Shown here one piece after another: positions 1 through 7,049 of a stretch of DNA of 49,503 bases. Position numbers and translations under genes: made by a program. Position 1 is the stretch's first letter; each line of letters opens with the position of its first letter. Origin of the DNA: Candidatus Omnitrophota bacterium (GTDB lineage Bacteria; Omnitrophota; Gorgyraeia; 2-02-FULL-51-18); contig JACPWF010000013.1 in NCBI GenBank assembly GCA_016197155.1, positions 1-49,503 of the forward strand. Direction: 5' to 3'. The notes under the pieces were generated by a model. The model saw only the letters and a program-made list of their open reading frames with translations. It did not search any database and was not told the DNA's origin.

Positions 1-247
1 GTTGGGGTTAGAGAGACGGCTGGCAAGGACTTGCTCGAGAGCGATGGTGTGAGACATTGGTTCAAACGGCGCCGAGGGAAGCGGTTGACCGGATAACTTT
101 TGATTCAAAAGAAGGGTCTCGTACCGTCTTTGGTTTGTTTCATTCAGGATCTGCGGCGTGAGGACGATGTAGGAGATGTTTTTTTGTTTGAGTAAATATT
201 TTAGATTAGGCGTGTGGTAGCCTCCCGCGATGAGGACTGCGGTTTGG

Positions 248-278
248 GGATCGTGGATGGTGGGTCGTGGATGGTGGA
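248..278 (+). repeat. TGGAnnn heptamer array F (arm of IVP insert)
   Basis: The plus strand reads as TGGATCG/TGGATGG-type heptamers with one degenerate unit. It is inverted relative to the array at 592-624 and shares GGATCGTGGATGGTGG with it, so the two arms can pair in RNA. In the host frame it translates as a HHPRPTIHDP-type segment. Confidence 0.85.
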
Positions 279-290
279 AAATTGGTAAAT

Positions 291-578
291 CTAGGGCCTT
301 AGATAGTTGATCAGGCTGTTGATCTGTCTTAATAGAGAAAAAATCTCCTCGCGAATCTGAAGCGCCTCCTTCTCCTGCAAATACTCTTCCCCCAAACGGC
401 TGGCCCTGCCCTGACCTTCCGCTATATTCAGAGGCACCGAAACCGCCGCTCGTCGCAGTTGATTTGTCAACCCATACAGCTCTTCTTTGGGAAATTTTTT
501 TGTGATTTTGTAAATCATTTTCACGAAAACTATCGCTTGTTGATAAACCCTCAGTTTCTCGAAATTGGTTTTTTCCAC
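291..578 (-). CDS. Four-helix-bundle (S23/IVP-family) protein nested in another gene, shortened
   Basis: About 95 residues. The N-terminal half matches the family of proteins encoded by 23S rRNA intervening sequences: [13 protein letters not shown], then [20 protein letters not shown] and [10 protein letters not shown]. After GRASR the usual third helix (EFLRFLxxARGSLxELETQL type) is missing and the protein resumes in a last helix ending in [10 protein letters not shown]. Roughly 30 residues are gone compared with the family as I know it. The GTG start at 578 is preceded by GGAGAGGGAG six bases upstream; ATG 599 in the heptamer array is an alternative. The gene is shifted by one base relative to the host frame, on the same strand, and the host frame stays open across it. 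Flanking heptamer arrays are inverted, so the transcript can fold into a long stem with this gene in the loop. The molecular role of the family is unknown; the DGR accessory protein Avd shares the fold. Confidence 0.75.
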   Translation of the reverse strand: MEKTNFEKLRVYQQAIVFVKMIYKITKKFPKEELYGLTNQLRRAAVSVPLNIAEGQGRASRLGEEYLQEKEALQIREEIFSLLRQINSLINYLRP

Positions 579-591
579 TTTTTTCTCCCTC

Positions 592-624
592 TCCACCATC
601 CACCATCCACGATCCACCATCCAT
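592..624 (-). repeat. TGGAnnn heptamer array E (arm of IVP insert)
   Basis: Minus-strand TGGATCG, TGGATGG, TGGATGG, TGGA units. In the host frame it encodes [11 protein letters not shown] and in the nested frame [14 protein letters not shown]. It supplies the purine-rich ribosome-binding region of the nested gene. Confidence 0.85.
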
Positions 625-1038
625 CTTTTGAAGCGCATTCTCCACAAACTTCTGGTCCCTCCGGTAGGTGAGGGAGTAAAAGGCCTCGCACTTTTGAATG
701 ATGTCCCCGTAGCCCGTCTCAAGGAACACCGCCCTCTCGTAGTCGGTGCGGAGGTCCATGATCTTGCGGTTGAGGAATCCCGTGATCTGGGTGATGTCGA
801 AGCTCTTTGGGTCTTTCCGGTAGGCCTCGTATTCGTCGGGGGTGACGGTGAGGCGGAGGAGTTTCTTTAGGACCTTGATATTTTGGGAAGCCCGGACAAG
901 GGTCTCTTCGTCTGAGTTTGTGGAGAGGGCTTTAAAGACGGCCTCTTCCAGCGTTTTTTGTTCAGACAGCACCTTTTGGAGATCAAGAGACTGCGCTTTT
1001 TTCAAATAGTGAAAATAATGAAATAAGTTGGGGTATCC

Positions 1039-1069
1039 GGATCGTGGATGGTGGGTGGTGGGCGGTGGA
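1039..1069 (+). repeat. TGGAnnn heptamer array D, in frame
   Basis: GGATCGTGGATGGTGGG followed by degenerate units. The host frame reads SPPPTTHHPRSG between LLQEKL and YPNLFHYF, which looks like an insertion into ordinary helical sequence. It is inverted relative to the array at 1282-1312. Confidence 0.8.
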
Positions 1070-1281
1070 GAGAGCTTTTCTTGCAAAAGGGCAAAGAAGG
1101 CTTTTTGGGTTTTATTATCCAGTGAATATAAAGGTGCGGTTTTTGGAGCACCCGCTTCCATCAACTCCTTCTGATCTTTGTCAGAAAGCGAAGCAATGGC
1201 TTGAGACTCTTCTTGAGCGGCCTTGGAAAAATCAATTTTAGACTCAAGAATTTTAAGAGACTTTAAAGTTCTTAAGTTTTC

Positions 1282-1312
1282 CCCACAATCCACCATCCAC
1301 GATCCACGATCC
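1282..1312 (-). repeat. TGGAnnn heptamer array C, in frame
   Basis: The minus strand reads GGATCGTGGATCGTGGATGG and on to TTGTGGG. The host frame gives LDRGSWMVDCGE between DSLMKCVDG and NLRTLKSLK. No stop codon or frame change results. Confidence 0.8.
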
Positions 1313-1720
1313 AAGCCATCGACACATTTCATAAGGCTGTCGATATAATCCGTGATGGAGATTTCATTCTTCAGGAATTTCTCATGCTTTCTGTCAAAGT
1401 CTAAGAGAACGGGGTTGTAGAGCTTGGTCTTCAGAGACTCAGAGGTGCCGCGCACACGCTCCAGGTAGTCCTCCAGGCGCTCTCTATCCTTGGCGATGGA
1501 TCTGTAGGTCTCAAGGGCTTCCTGATAGAGGGCCATGTCCTCTACCCCATAGAGGGTGAAGTCATGGCGGTCCTGGGTGAGGTCGGCGTACTCGGAGCCC
1601 TGGAGAAGGCCTCTCAGGAGGTACTTCTCGGCGACTTGTTTGCGATGGGACAAAGAAGACTGACTGCGGAGGTAGGAGAGGGATTCGTTGCCACTGCCTG
1701 CTTCGAGGAAGACGAAATGC

Positions 1721-1751
1721 GGATGGTGGATGGTGGATTGTGGATTGTGGA
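1721..1751 (+). repeat. TGGAnnn heptamer array B, in frame
   Basis: Four heptamer units (GGATGGT twice, GGATTGT twice) plus GGA. The host frame reads FHNPQSTIHHPH directly before the conserved FVFLEAGSG, so the array sits next to a conserved motif without breaking it. Confidence 0.8.
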
Positions 1752-1826
1752 AAAGAAGATCTAAAAGCTTTGCGGTGTTAAGCTGGCCTGAATTATTGGT
1801 GTGGGCGTCCTGGATGAGGATAGCCC

Positions 1827-1866
1827 GGGGTCGGAGGCCTCTGACCCCACCGACCCCTCTGACCCC
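1827..1866. repeat. GC-rich repeat with GGGGTCAGAGG/CCTCNGACCCC palindrome at the frameshift
   Basis: Forty bases made of GGGGTC/GACCCC units, including a palindromic core GGTCGGAGGCCTCTGACC. The host frame changes across it. The 44 bases between the codon for W (EDAW) and the codon for A (AILIQD) are not a multiple of three. It reads as an inserted repeat that broke the frame. Confidence 0.65.
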
Positions 1867-1954
1867 TTCCAGGCGTCTTCAATGGTGGCGACAGAGTCGG
1901 GGATTTCGGGGAGAACGGACCTGGCCCAGCGGAGCGAATTCTTTCTTTGGGTTT

Positions 1955-1979
1955 CCCCATTCTCCATTATCCATTTTCC
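1955..1979 (-). repeat. TGGANAA heptamer array A, near signal peptide
   Basis: The minus strand has TGGAAAA, TGGATAA, TGGAGAA, TGGGG, a second flavour of the same TGGAnnn heptamer. It is read in frame as GKWIMENGE about 33 residues into the secreted protein, just after the mature N-terminus. Confidence 0.65.
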
Positions 1980-2136
1980 GACATCCAGCTTTTGAAGATC
2001 GGGATTGGCGAAGGAGAGTTGTTCGGAGAGAAAACTTAAAACGAGCGCCAGCGAAATACTTTTTAAAATCTTTCGCAAAATCATCTCCGAATTCGTTAAA
2101 CGTTGACAGAGAAAATGGCTACAAAAGGGCTTCGAA

Positions 2137-2165
2137 AGTTTACTCTATGAGGAAATAACGGTCAA
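2137..2165 (-). promoter_or_regulatory. Sigma70-type promoter for the secreted-protein gene
   Basis: Minus strand TTGACC (2165-2160), a 17-bp spacer, then TAAACT (2142-2137), about 55 bp before the start codon at 2084. Confidence 0.65.
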
Positions 2166-2234
2166 GATGGTAAAAACATATGAATTTAAGCGGATTTAAA
2201 TAAATTTAAATTTTGGGCGAATTTTTTCGAAGCG

Positions 2235-2307
2235 TGGACCTGGCCGGGCTCGAACCGGCGACCTCGTCGTTGCGAACGACACGCTCTACCAACTGAGCTA
2301 CAGGCCC
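2235..2307 (-). tRNA. tRNA-Ala (anticodon CGC)
   Basis: A full 73-nt cloverleaf. The acceptor stem is GGGCCTG/CAGGTCC with the G3-U70 wobble that identifies alanine tRNAs. The D arm is GCTC/GAGC, the anticodon stem TGTCG/CGACG with loop TTCGCAA (anticodon CGC, reads GCG), and the T arm GCCGG-TTCGAGC-CCGGC. The discriminator is A. CCA is not encoded (the next bases are CGC), so it must be added after transcription. I see no strong terminator after it. Confidence 0.95.
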
Positions 2308-2392
2308 TATTTCACGCCAGCCGTGTGGTGAGCTCTCGTCGAACCACAGGCCCTATTTCACGCCAGCCGTGTGGTGAGCTCTCGTCGAACCA
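2301..2392 (-). repeat. Two 46-bp tandem copies abutting and copying the tRNA-Ala 5' end
   Basis: Copies begin at 2301 and 2347 with a 46-bp period; the next block at 2393 diverges. Read on the minus strand, each unit starts G(A/G)GCCTGT, like the tRNA itself, and contains TGTGGT...ACCACA, a hairpin around GAGCTC. The core GTGGTGAGC/GAACCAC resembles a dispersed repeat known from many bacteria. The units lie immediately upstream of the tRNA and would form its leader. The remaining stretch 2393-2455 holds only a small hairpin, GCTCC-GAA-GGAGC, at 2428-2440. Confidence 0.8.
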
Positions 2393-2455
2393 CAGGCTCT
2401 ACTTCGCATTAGCCTAGTTCCTTCGAAGCTCCGAAGGAGCGTAGAAGAACAGGCC

Positions 2456-2474
2456 CAAAAATTGCTTCGCAATT
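2456..2474 (-). terminator. Rho-independent terminator of cutA
   Basis: Minus strand AATTGC-GAA-GCAATT followed by TTTT. The stem begins inside the cutA stop codon. Confidence 0.7.
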
Positions 2475-2778
2475 AATGATTGATCCAGGAAAGATATTTG
2501 GCTGAACCCACCGACACGCGCCATCCGATGATCTCGGGCGATTCGTAGGGATGTTTCTTCTCCATCCACCGGCGGAGGGCTTGAAATTTTCCCTCCGTCG
2601 TCTTGATCAAAAGCTGAACCTCCGGCGCTTTTTCGATTTTCCCGCGCCAGCGGTAAACGGAAAATGCCCCTTTCAAAACGGTCACGCACGCGGCCAGGCG
2701 CTTTCGGACCAGGCCCTCGGCGATTTTCCGGGCGGAGGACGCATTCGGCGCCGTCGTCAGGACGACCAGAACCGCCAT
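2473..2778 (-). CDS. cutA: CutA-family divalent-cation tolerance protein
   Basis: A 101-residue protein of the usual CutA length. It opens with VLVVLTTAPNASSARKIAEGLVRKRLAACV and has the central YRWRGKIEKAPEVQLLIKTT and C-terminal HPYESPEIIGW blocks that define the family. CutA forms trimers of ferredoxin-like folds. It was first linked to copper tolerance, but its actual role is unsettled. The stop of the upstream winged-helix gene directly abuts its ATG, so the two are almost certainly co-transcribed. It is the last protein gene of a long run and is followed by a hairpin terminator. Confidence 0.93.
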   Translation of the reverse strand: MAVLVVLTTAPNASSARKIAEGLVRKRLAACVTVLKGAFSVYRWRGKIEKAPEVQLLIKTTEGKFQALRRWMEKKHPYESPEIIGWRVSVGSAKYLSWINH

Positions 2779-2979
2779 CTAAAAACGCAGGGTGATTTTG
2801 TAGTCGTTCTTTTCTCTCTCAAGGATCACGTGCCCCTCGCGCGCGAGCCATCCGATGCTCATCAGGATCACATCACGCGGCTTGTCAATCCCGGGGACGA
2901 GCTGACTGAGCGTGGACTTTTTATGCTGGTCCAAATAATGCCAAATGTCTCCCGCGACAATTCCTATTTCGGTGATCAT
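2779..2979 (-). CDS. Small winged-helix protein (DUF2582-like)
   Basis: About 66 residues from ATG 2979, chosen because GGAGGG lies a few bases upstream; longer in-frame starts lack such a site. The sequence (EIGIVAGDIWHYLDQH, STLSQLV, ILMSIGWLAREGHV) matches the short winged helix-turn-helix domain family with a conserved GWLAREGK/H motif. DNA binding is likely from the fold, but no target is known. It sits between a membrane zinc-ribbon protein and cutA in a tight run. Assignment is by motif only. Confidence 0.75.
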   Translation of the reverse strand: MITEIGIVAGDIWHYLDQHKKSTLSQLVPGIDKPRDVILMSIGWLAREGHVILEREKNDYKITLRF

Positions 2980-3036
2980 TCCAGACCCTCCAGTGGCGTC
3001 ATTATAAAACAATTCAAACCCCTTGTCATCCCAAGC

Positions 3037-3282
3037 CTAAACGAGCCGCTCCTCCGGTAATTTTTTATTGTAGCTCTTGCACTGCGGGCACTGCGAAATT
3101 TCATGATGCGTCGAGTCCACGTACGTGTACGCGCAGATCGTGCATTCCCACACGTCGGCCTCCTCGCGCACAAACTGGGGGAGCGCGGCCTTTCGCTCAA
3201 AGAATATCCACAGGAAGAAAATGATGACGAGCGACGACATCACGTACAAAAAAACGGCCATGGAAACATCCAGGCGAAACAT
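3037..3282 (-). CDS. Membrane-anchored zinc-ribbon protein, unknown function
   Basis: An 81-residue protein with one N-terminal membrane segment (AVFLYVMSSLVIIFFLWIFF) followed by a short soluble domain with two cysteine pairs, CTIC and CPQC, about 20 residues apart: a rubredoxin-like or zinc-ribbon knuckle. With the helix inserted first, the ribbon would most likely face the cytoplasm. The start could be ATG 3282 or the internal ATG at 3261. I recognise no specific family. It follows the ExbB/ExbD cluster by 4 bases and is probably co-transcribed with it. Confidence 0.7.
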   Translation of the reverse strand: MFRLDVSMAVFLYVMSSLVIIFFLWIFFERKAALPQFVREEADVWECTICAYTYVDSTHHEISQCPQCKSYNKKLPEERLV

Positions 3283-3286
3283 GGCG

Positions 3287-3784
3287 CTAGCTCCCCGCCG
3301 ACGGGTGAGGCCGGTGTTTTCTTTTTTTCAATTCCTCGATCTCTTCGCGGGACATTCCCCGGAAATCATCCGATCCCGGCCAGAGGTCGAGTTCGGGAAA
3401 GGCCTTGGAACCTCCGACCCAATCGCGGAGAGACGTGAAAAATTTCCGGCTGAAAGGCACGCTCACCACTTCCCCGGGCGCGTGGCGCTCGATCGTCTGC
3501 GCCTTTGGCTCGATGACTTGCGAAAAATCGGACGCGTCGCGGTAAAAAGCCCGCGAGAGCTGGGGCTTGGTCTCCACGAGTGTGCGAAAGATCGTGTCAT
3601 CCAAAACGGGCCCGAGCGAAACGATCCGGGGCCGGGTTTTGAAGAGCTTTTTTTTCGGCGTCACCACGATCGAAATCGAAAAAAACCAGAAAAAATGCCA
3701 GAGAAGCGAAAGCGCGACCGCGAACGCGAACGGGCGGTTCCGAAAAGTCCAGCCGGGATTGGCGCCGGAATAAATGGAGTTCAT
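3287..3784 (-). CDS. Single-pass membrane protein in TonB/TolA position, unknown function
   Basis: The ATG at 3784 overlaps the exbD stop as ATGA, so translation is coupled. About 165 residues: a short cytoplasmic start, one membrane helix (FAFAVALSLLWHFFWFFSI), then a charged soluble part with no visible TonB C-terminal or TolA helical domain. Its place after exbB and exbD, and its one-helix-plus-periplasmic-tail layout, are what a TonB/TolA partner would have. The tail carries a PFSRKFF motif and ends in a basic, proline-containing stretch. I infer an accessory or divergent energy transducer; the sequence alone does not prove it. Confidence 0.6.
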   Translation of the reverse strand: MNSIYSGANPGWTFRNRPFAFAVALSLLWHFFWFFSISIVVTPKKKLFKTRPRIVSLGPVLDDTIFRTLVETKPQLSRAFYRDASDFSQVIEPKAQTIERHAPGEVVSVPFSRKFFTSLRDWVGGSKAFPELDLWPGSDDFRGMSREEIEELKKRKHRPHPSAGS

Positions 3785-4203
3785 GCCGTGTTTTGACCCG
3801 CTTTCGTATTCGTCGCGATATTGATCTGCGCGATTCCCTCCTGGCGGCACAGATCCCAGATTTCCACCACGCGCCCGAGAGAAGCGCCCGTGTCGGCCTT
3901 GAGGAGCAGGCTCTTATTCTGATCCGAGGCCTCTTTCAATTTCATCGCCAGTTCATTCACCGTGATCGGCGTGTCGTTCAGGAAAAGAAGGTCCTGTCCC
4001 GTGACGGTCACGACCAGATTTTCGCTCGAGATCACTTCGCTCGTCACGGCCCGGGGCAGGCTCACGCGGATGCCGGGCTGGAATACGAAATTGGACGTGA
4101 GCATGAAAAAAATGAGGAGCTGAAACACGACGTCAATGAGGGGCGCGATGTCGAGCTGTCCCTTTTTGATTTCGGTGCGGCGTTTCAGCCTTTTAAAGCG
4201 CAT
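3781..4203 (-). CDS. exbD: ExbD/TolR-family proton-channel subunit
   Basis: A 140-residue protein with a basic N-terminus, one membrane helix and a periplasmic domain. The helix carries the conserved aspartate (Asp24 in LDIAPLIDVVFQLLIFFML) that ExbD and TolR use for proton translocation with ExbB/TolQ. It overlaps the end of exbB by 11 bases and is coupled to the next gene by ATGA. Sequence alone does not separate ExbD from TolR. The neighbouring secreted TPR protein and the absence of a visible TonB receptor gene leave a Tol-Pal-like envelope role open. Confidence 0.9.
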   Translation of the reverse strand: MRFKRLKRRTEIKKGQLDIAPLIDVVFQLLIFFMLTSNFVFQPGIRVSLPRAVTSEVISSENLVVTVTGQDLLFLNDTPITVNELAMKLKEASDQNKSLLLKADTGASLGRVVEIWDLCRQEGIAQINIATNTKAGQNTA

Positions 4204-4825
4204 TTTCTTCCCTCTTTTCGCCCAGGATGTTCAAAAGGTCCGTGGCGCTGCGTTCCATTTCAAGGACAAAACCGTCCACGCGGCTGACGAGATAATTGTA
4301 AGCCACGAACGTCGGGATCGCCACGCACAGTCCGAACACCGTCGTCAGGAGCGCCTCCCAGATGCCGCCGGCCAGATCCCCGGGGTTCACGGGATTGAGC
4401 GACGAGGCCTTCGCCTCGATCACCTGAAACGCGGCGACCATTCCGGTCACGGTCCCCAAAAGTCCCAAAAGCGGCGCCACGTGCGCGACGGTCGCCAGGA
4501 CCGGCAGGTTTTTTTCGAGGCGCGGCACTTCATGGATGCTCGCGTCCTCGATGGCCTCCCGGACTTCATGGCGGGGACGATCGTGCTTCAAAATCCCCGC
4601 CTTTAGGATATTCGCGATCGGGCCGCCGGTGTGCTCGCAGAGCTCGAGCGCCTCCATGATCTTGTTACGCTTGAGGGATTTCGAGATCTGCTCCATGAAA
4701 GATTTGGTGTCAATCTCTTCCTGACGCAGTTTGATGAGGCGCTCAATCACGATCGCGAACGCGAGCACCGAGCAAAACAGAATCGGCCACATGATCGGGC
4801 CGCCCTTCGACATGAATTCCCACAT
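4193..4825 (-). CDS. exbB: ExbB/TolQ-family proton-channel protein
   Basis: A 210-residue protein with three membrane helices (about 12-28, 110-130 and 152-175) and the MotA/TolQ/ExbB core, including LEKNLPVLATVAHVAPLLGLLGTVTGM and the LLTTVFGLCVAIPTFVAYN helix. It forms the multimeric channel that couples proton flow to a TonB/TolA-type transducer. The start at 4825 is backed by a strong AAAGGAGGAAG site. It follows the TPR gene by 16 bases and overlaps exbD, so the TPR-exbB-exbD-3784 block should be one operon. Confidence 0.92.
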   Translation of the reverse strand: MWEFMSKGGPIMWPILFCSVLAFAIVIERLIKLRQEEIDTKSFMEQISKSLKRNKIMEALELCEHTGGPIANILKAGILKHDRPRHEVREAIEDASIHEVPRLEKNLPVLATVAHVAPLLGLLGTVTGMVAAFQVIEAKASSLNPVNPGDLAGGIWEALLTTVFGLCVAIPTFVAYNYLVSRVDGFVLEMERSATDLLNILGEKREENAL

Positions 4826-4841
4826 CGGGTCTTCCTCCTTT

Positions 4842-7049
4842 TTATCTTTTTAATTTCGCCGCGCGAAGCCTCGCCTCGGCGGCCTGCGCGCCTTTGGGGC
4901 ACGCGTCGCTGACTTTTAGAAATTCGGCCGCGGCCTTGGGATTGTCCCCCTCGGTTTCGTAGACCTCGGCGAGTTCAAAGCGTGCCGCGCAGGCCGCCTC
5001 TCCCTCCAGGCGCTTCAAGGCCTCCCCAAAGTGAAACGCGGCTTCGCGCAAACGGCCTTCCGTTTTTAAAATTTCGGCGAGTTTTTTTTCGGCGGACGAG
5101 CGCGCGGGCTCGGCCTCAAAATTATTGATGATCTTCATGAGCTCGGTCTTGGCCTCTTCGGTCTTTCCCTGTGAAACCAAAAAGTCGGCGGCCTTTGCCA
5201 TACCCTTGGCGGACCATTCGCTTTTCGGAAACCGCTCGGAAAGGAGGTCCAGCTCCCGCACGGACGCCCAGAGATCCCCCTCGCGTTCGTAGCCCAGCGC
5301 GGTCCGGAAGAGCGCGTCGGCGGCGGCCGCGTGCGTGGGAAATTTCGCGGCGATCCCCCCGAAATATTCCCGCGATCGCGCGTACTGCCCGCGGTCAAAA
5401 TAATATTGTCCGAGCCCAAACTCCACATCGGCGGCGGCCGCGCTCTCGGGATAACGTTTCAAATAATCCTCAAACTCCGCGATCCCCTCTTTCTCCCGGT
5501 GCGTGCGGAAATAGCACCAGCCCATCCGGTATTTCGCGAGCTGTCCCACTTCCGATCCGGGCGAGCGGGAATTCAGTTCCTTAAAAATGACCAGCGCCTT
5601 TTCATATTCCTCCAAATGAAAACGGCAGTTTCCCAGCTCAAAGGCGGCTTTGTCCTTCAGAGGGCTTTGGGGAAAAAGGACGGCGAATTTTGTGAACTGA
5701 GCGGCGGCCTCGGCGAAATTATTTTTCTGAATGAGCGTCGTGCCCAGCCGGTAAAGGGCCTCGTCGCAAAAATGGCTGTCCGGATAATTCACCAAAAGAC
5801 TTTGAAAACTCAAAACCGCCGCGTCCAGCCGCCCCAGATGCGAAAGGGTCACGCCCGACTGGTACTGGGCGTAGTCCGAATAAATACTGCCCGGAAAATC
5901 TTTCAGCACCGTGTCGTACTGCTCGAGGGCCCCCTCCGGATCCCCCTTCTCAAGGGCCGTGTCGCCGATCCGGCAGAGAGCGCTCACCTTCAGCGTCTCG
6001 TCGTGGCCCTCGGAAACGACCGTTCGAAAATGTTCGATCGCCTGGTCGGGTTTGTCGAGCCGCAGGTACGCCCAGGCCAGATTGTACTGGATGTCGTCGG
6101 TCAGATCGCCGGCCGGAAACCGGCGCGTCATTTCCTCGTAAAGATCGGCCGCCTCGCGGGCGCGTCCCAGGTCGTAAAGCGTCTCGGCCTTCCAGAAAAA
6201 CGCGTTGTCCAAAAGTTCCGACTGCGGAAAATCTTTGATGATTTGGTCGTAAATGTCAAGCGCCTCGGCGTGGCGGCCGAGCCGGGTCAGCGCGCGCGCG
6301 CGGCCGAAAAGGAAAGAGTCCGCCAGGCCCGCGGCGGCAGGCTCCTCCGCAAAGGAGGCGAAGGTTTCAAGCGCCTCCGGATATTTCCCGATCTGAAAAT
6401 AAGACCAGGCCAGCCCGTGAAGCGCCCAGGCGTGAAAACCCGTTTTGCCGCCCAGTTCGATGCTTTTTTTGAACGACTCGAGCGCGGCGCCGTATTGCCC
6501 GAGATTGTACTGGCATTCGCCCAAAAGATAGGCCGCATTCGGGATTTTGGGATTCAGAGGATTTTCCTGAATGAATTTTAAAAATGCCTGCGCGGCGGAA
6601 TCGTATTTTTTCAATTCGTAAAGCGCCTGGGCGATCTTGTATTTGGACTCGACCGCGAACGCGTGCGAGGGGAAATCCTCGATGACCCGCTTGAATTCCA
6701 GGATCGCGTCGTCGACATTCTCAAGCTCGAACAGGCACCAGGCCTTCGAGTAGCGCGAATACACGTAAAAACGCGAGGTGGGATAATGCTCGATGATGTC
6801 GTTGTAAAATTTGAGCGCCGACAAATAATCTTTGGCCTTGAAATAAGACTCGGCCGTCCAATAGGCCGCCGCCTCGCGGACGGACGCCCCTTCGGCGTCG
6901 CGGGACAAGGCCTCAAACTCCCTGGCCGCGTTTGAAAAATCATTCGAATGAAAATAGGCCCGCGCCTCGCGCACCCGCGCGTCATCCGCCGCGCGGGCAA
7001 AAGGGGCAACCAAATTAAAAAAGAGAAAAAATGAAAAGAACGCCTTCAA
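4842..7049 (-). CDS. Secreted TPR protein (CpoB/BamD-like repeats), probable separate product from internal TTG start
   Basis: Starting at TTG 7049 the product would be about 735 residues and open with a textbook signal peptide: Lys, the hydrophobic [14 protein letters not shown], and cleavage after ARA before ADDARVREA. The rest is a chain of tetratricopeptide repeats of the outer-membrane type (AxxxYxxxIxxFPxSxxxxxAxYxxG), like those in CpoB/YbgF and BamD. A signal peptide buried 930 residues into a cytoplasmic ATPase makes no sense for export, so I expect the TPR part to be made separately. No strong ribosome-binding site precedes the TTG, which is a weak point. The following genes are exbB and exbD, matching a periplasmic Tol-Pal or TonB-linked role. 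Confidence 0.75.
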   Translation of the reverse strand: MKAFFSFFLFFNLVAPFARAADDARVREARAYFHSNDFSNAAREFEALSRDAEGASVREAAAYWTAESYFKAKDYLSALKFYNDIIEHYPTSRFYVYSRYSKAWCLFELENVDDAILEFKRVIEDFPSHAFAVESKYKIAQALYELKKYDSAAQAFLKFIQENPLNPKIPNAAYLLGECQYNLGQYGAALESFKKSIELGGKTGFHAWALHGLAWSYFQIGKYPEALETFASFAEEPAAAGLADSFLFGRARALTRLGRHAEALDIYDQIIKDFPQSELLDNAFFWKAETLYDLGRAREAADLYEEMTRRFPAGDLTDDIQYNLAWAYLRLDKPDQAIEHFRTVVSEGHDETLKVSALCRIGDTALEKGDPEGALEQYDTVLKDFPGSIYSDYAQYQSGVTLSHLGRLDAAVLSFQSLLVNYPDSHFCDEALYRLGTTLIQKNNFAEAAAQFTKFAVLFPQSPLKDKAAFELGNCRFHLEEYEKALVIFKELNSRSPGSEVGQLAKYRMGWCYFRTHREKEGIAEFEDYLKRYPESAAAADVEFGLGQYYFDRGQYARSREYFGGIAAKFPTHAAAADALFRTALGYEREGDLWASVRELDLLSERFPKSEWSAKGMAKAADFLVSQGKTEEAKTELMKIINNFEAEPARSSAEKKLAEILKTEGRLREAAFHFGEALKRLEGEAACAARFELAEVYETEGDNPKAAAEFLKVSDACPKGAQAAEARLRAAKLKR

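Larger units (their letters stand above)
1..2084 (-). pseudogene. Secreted protein of unknown function, frameshifted and full of in-frame repeats; 3' end outside window
   Basis: The N-terminus is a clear signal peptide (hydrophobic ISLALVLSFLSEQLSFA, then NPDL). The first frame runs from 2084 and would stop near 1761. The conserved continuation (ILIQDAHTNNSGQL, VFLEAGSGNESLSYLR, YGVEDMALYQEAL, later AVLIAGGYHTPNLKYLL) lies in another frame, which I translated from about 1878 down to 1 without finding a stop. The switch falls at the GC-rich repeat at 1827-1866. Six heptamer arrays are inserted at 1955-1979, 1721-1751, 1282-1312, 1039-1069, 592-624 and 248-278, and all are readable in the surrounding frame. 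The last two flank a nested four-helix-bundle gene. ATG 2084 follows GGAG directly, so TTG 2078 is an alternative start. I do not know the function; the family resembles large secreted proteins I associate with Omnitrophota. The long open frame after the shift argues for a recent lesion, a sequence error or real frameshifting rather than old decay. Confidence 0.7.

Noticed and set aside
1070-1281. A second IVP-like insert between the arrays at 1039 and 1282
   Set aside because: The segment reads as ordinary helical host protein in the host frame, and I see no four-helix-bundle motif in any frame.
248-1979. CRISPR-like arrays
   Set aside because: The repeat unit is only 7 bp, units are contiguous with no unique spacers, and no cas gene is present.
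2301-2392. tRNA pseudogenes or a CRISPR in the 46-bp tandem units
   Set aside because: Only the first eight bases match the tRNA; no cloverleaf can be drawn, and copies abut without spacers.
5331-6581. Plus-strand open frame of 416 codons opposite the TPR protein
   Set aside because: No recognisable domain and it follows the repeat pattern of the opposite TPR coding strand.
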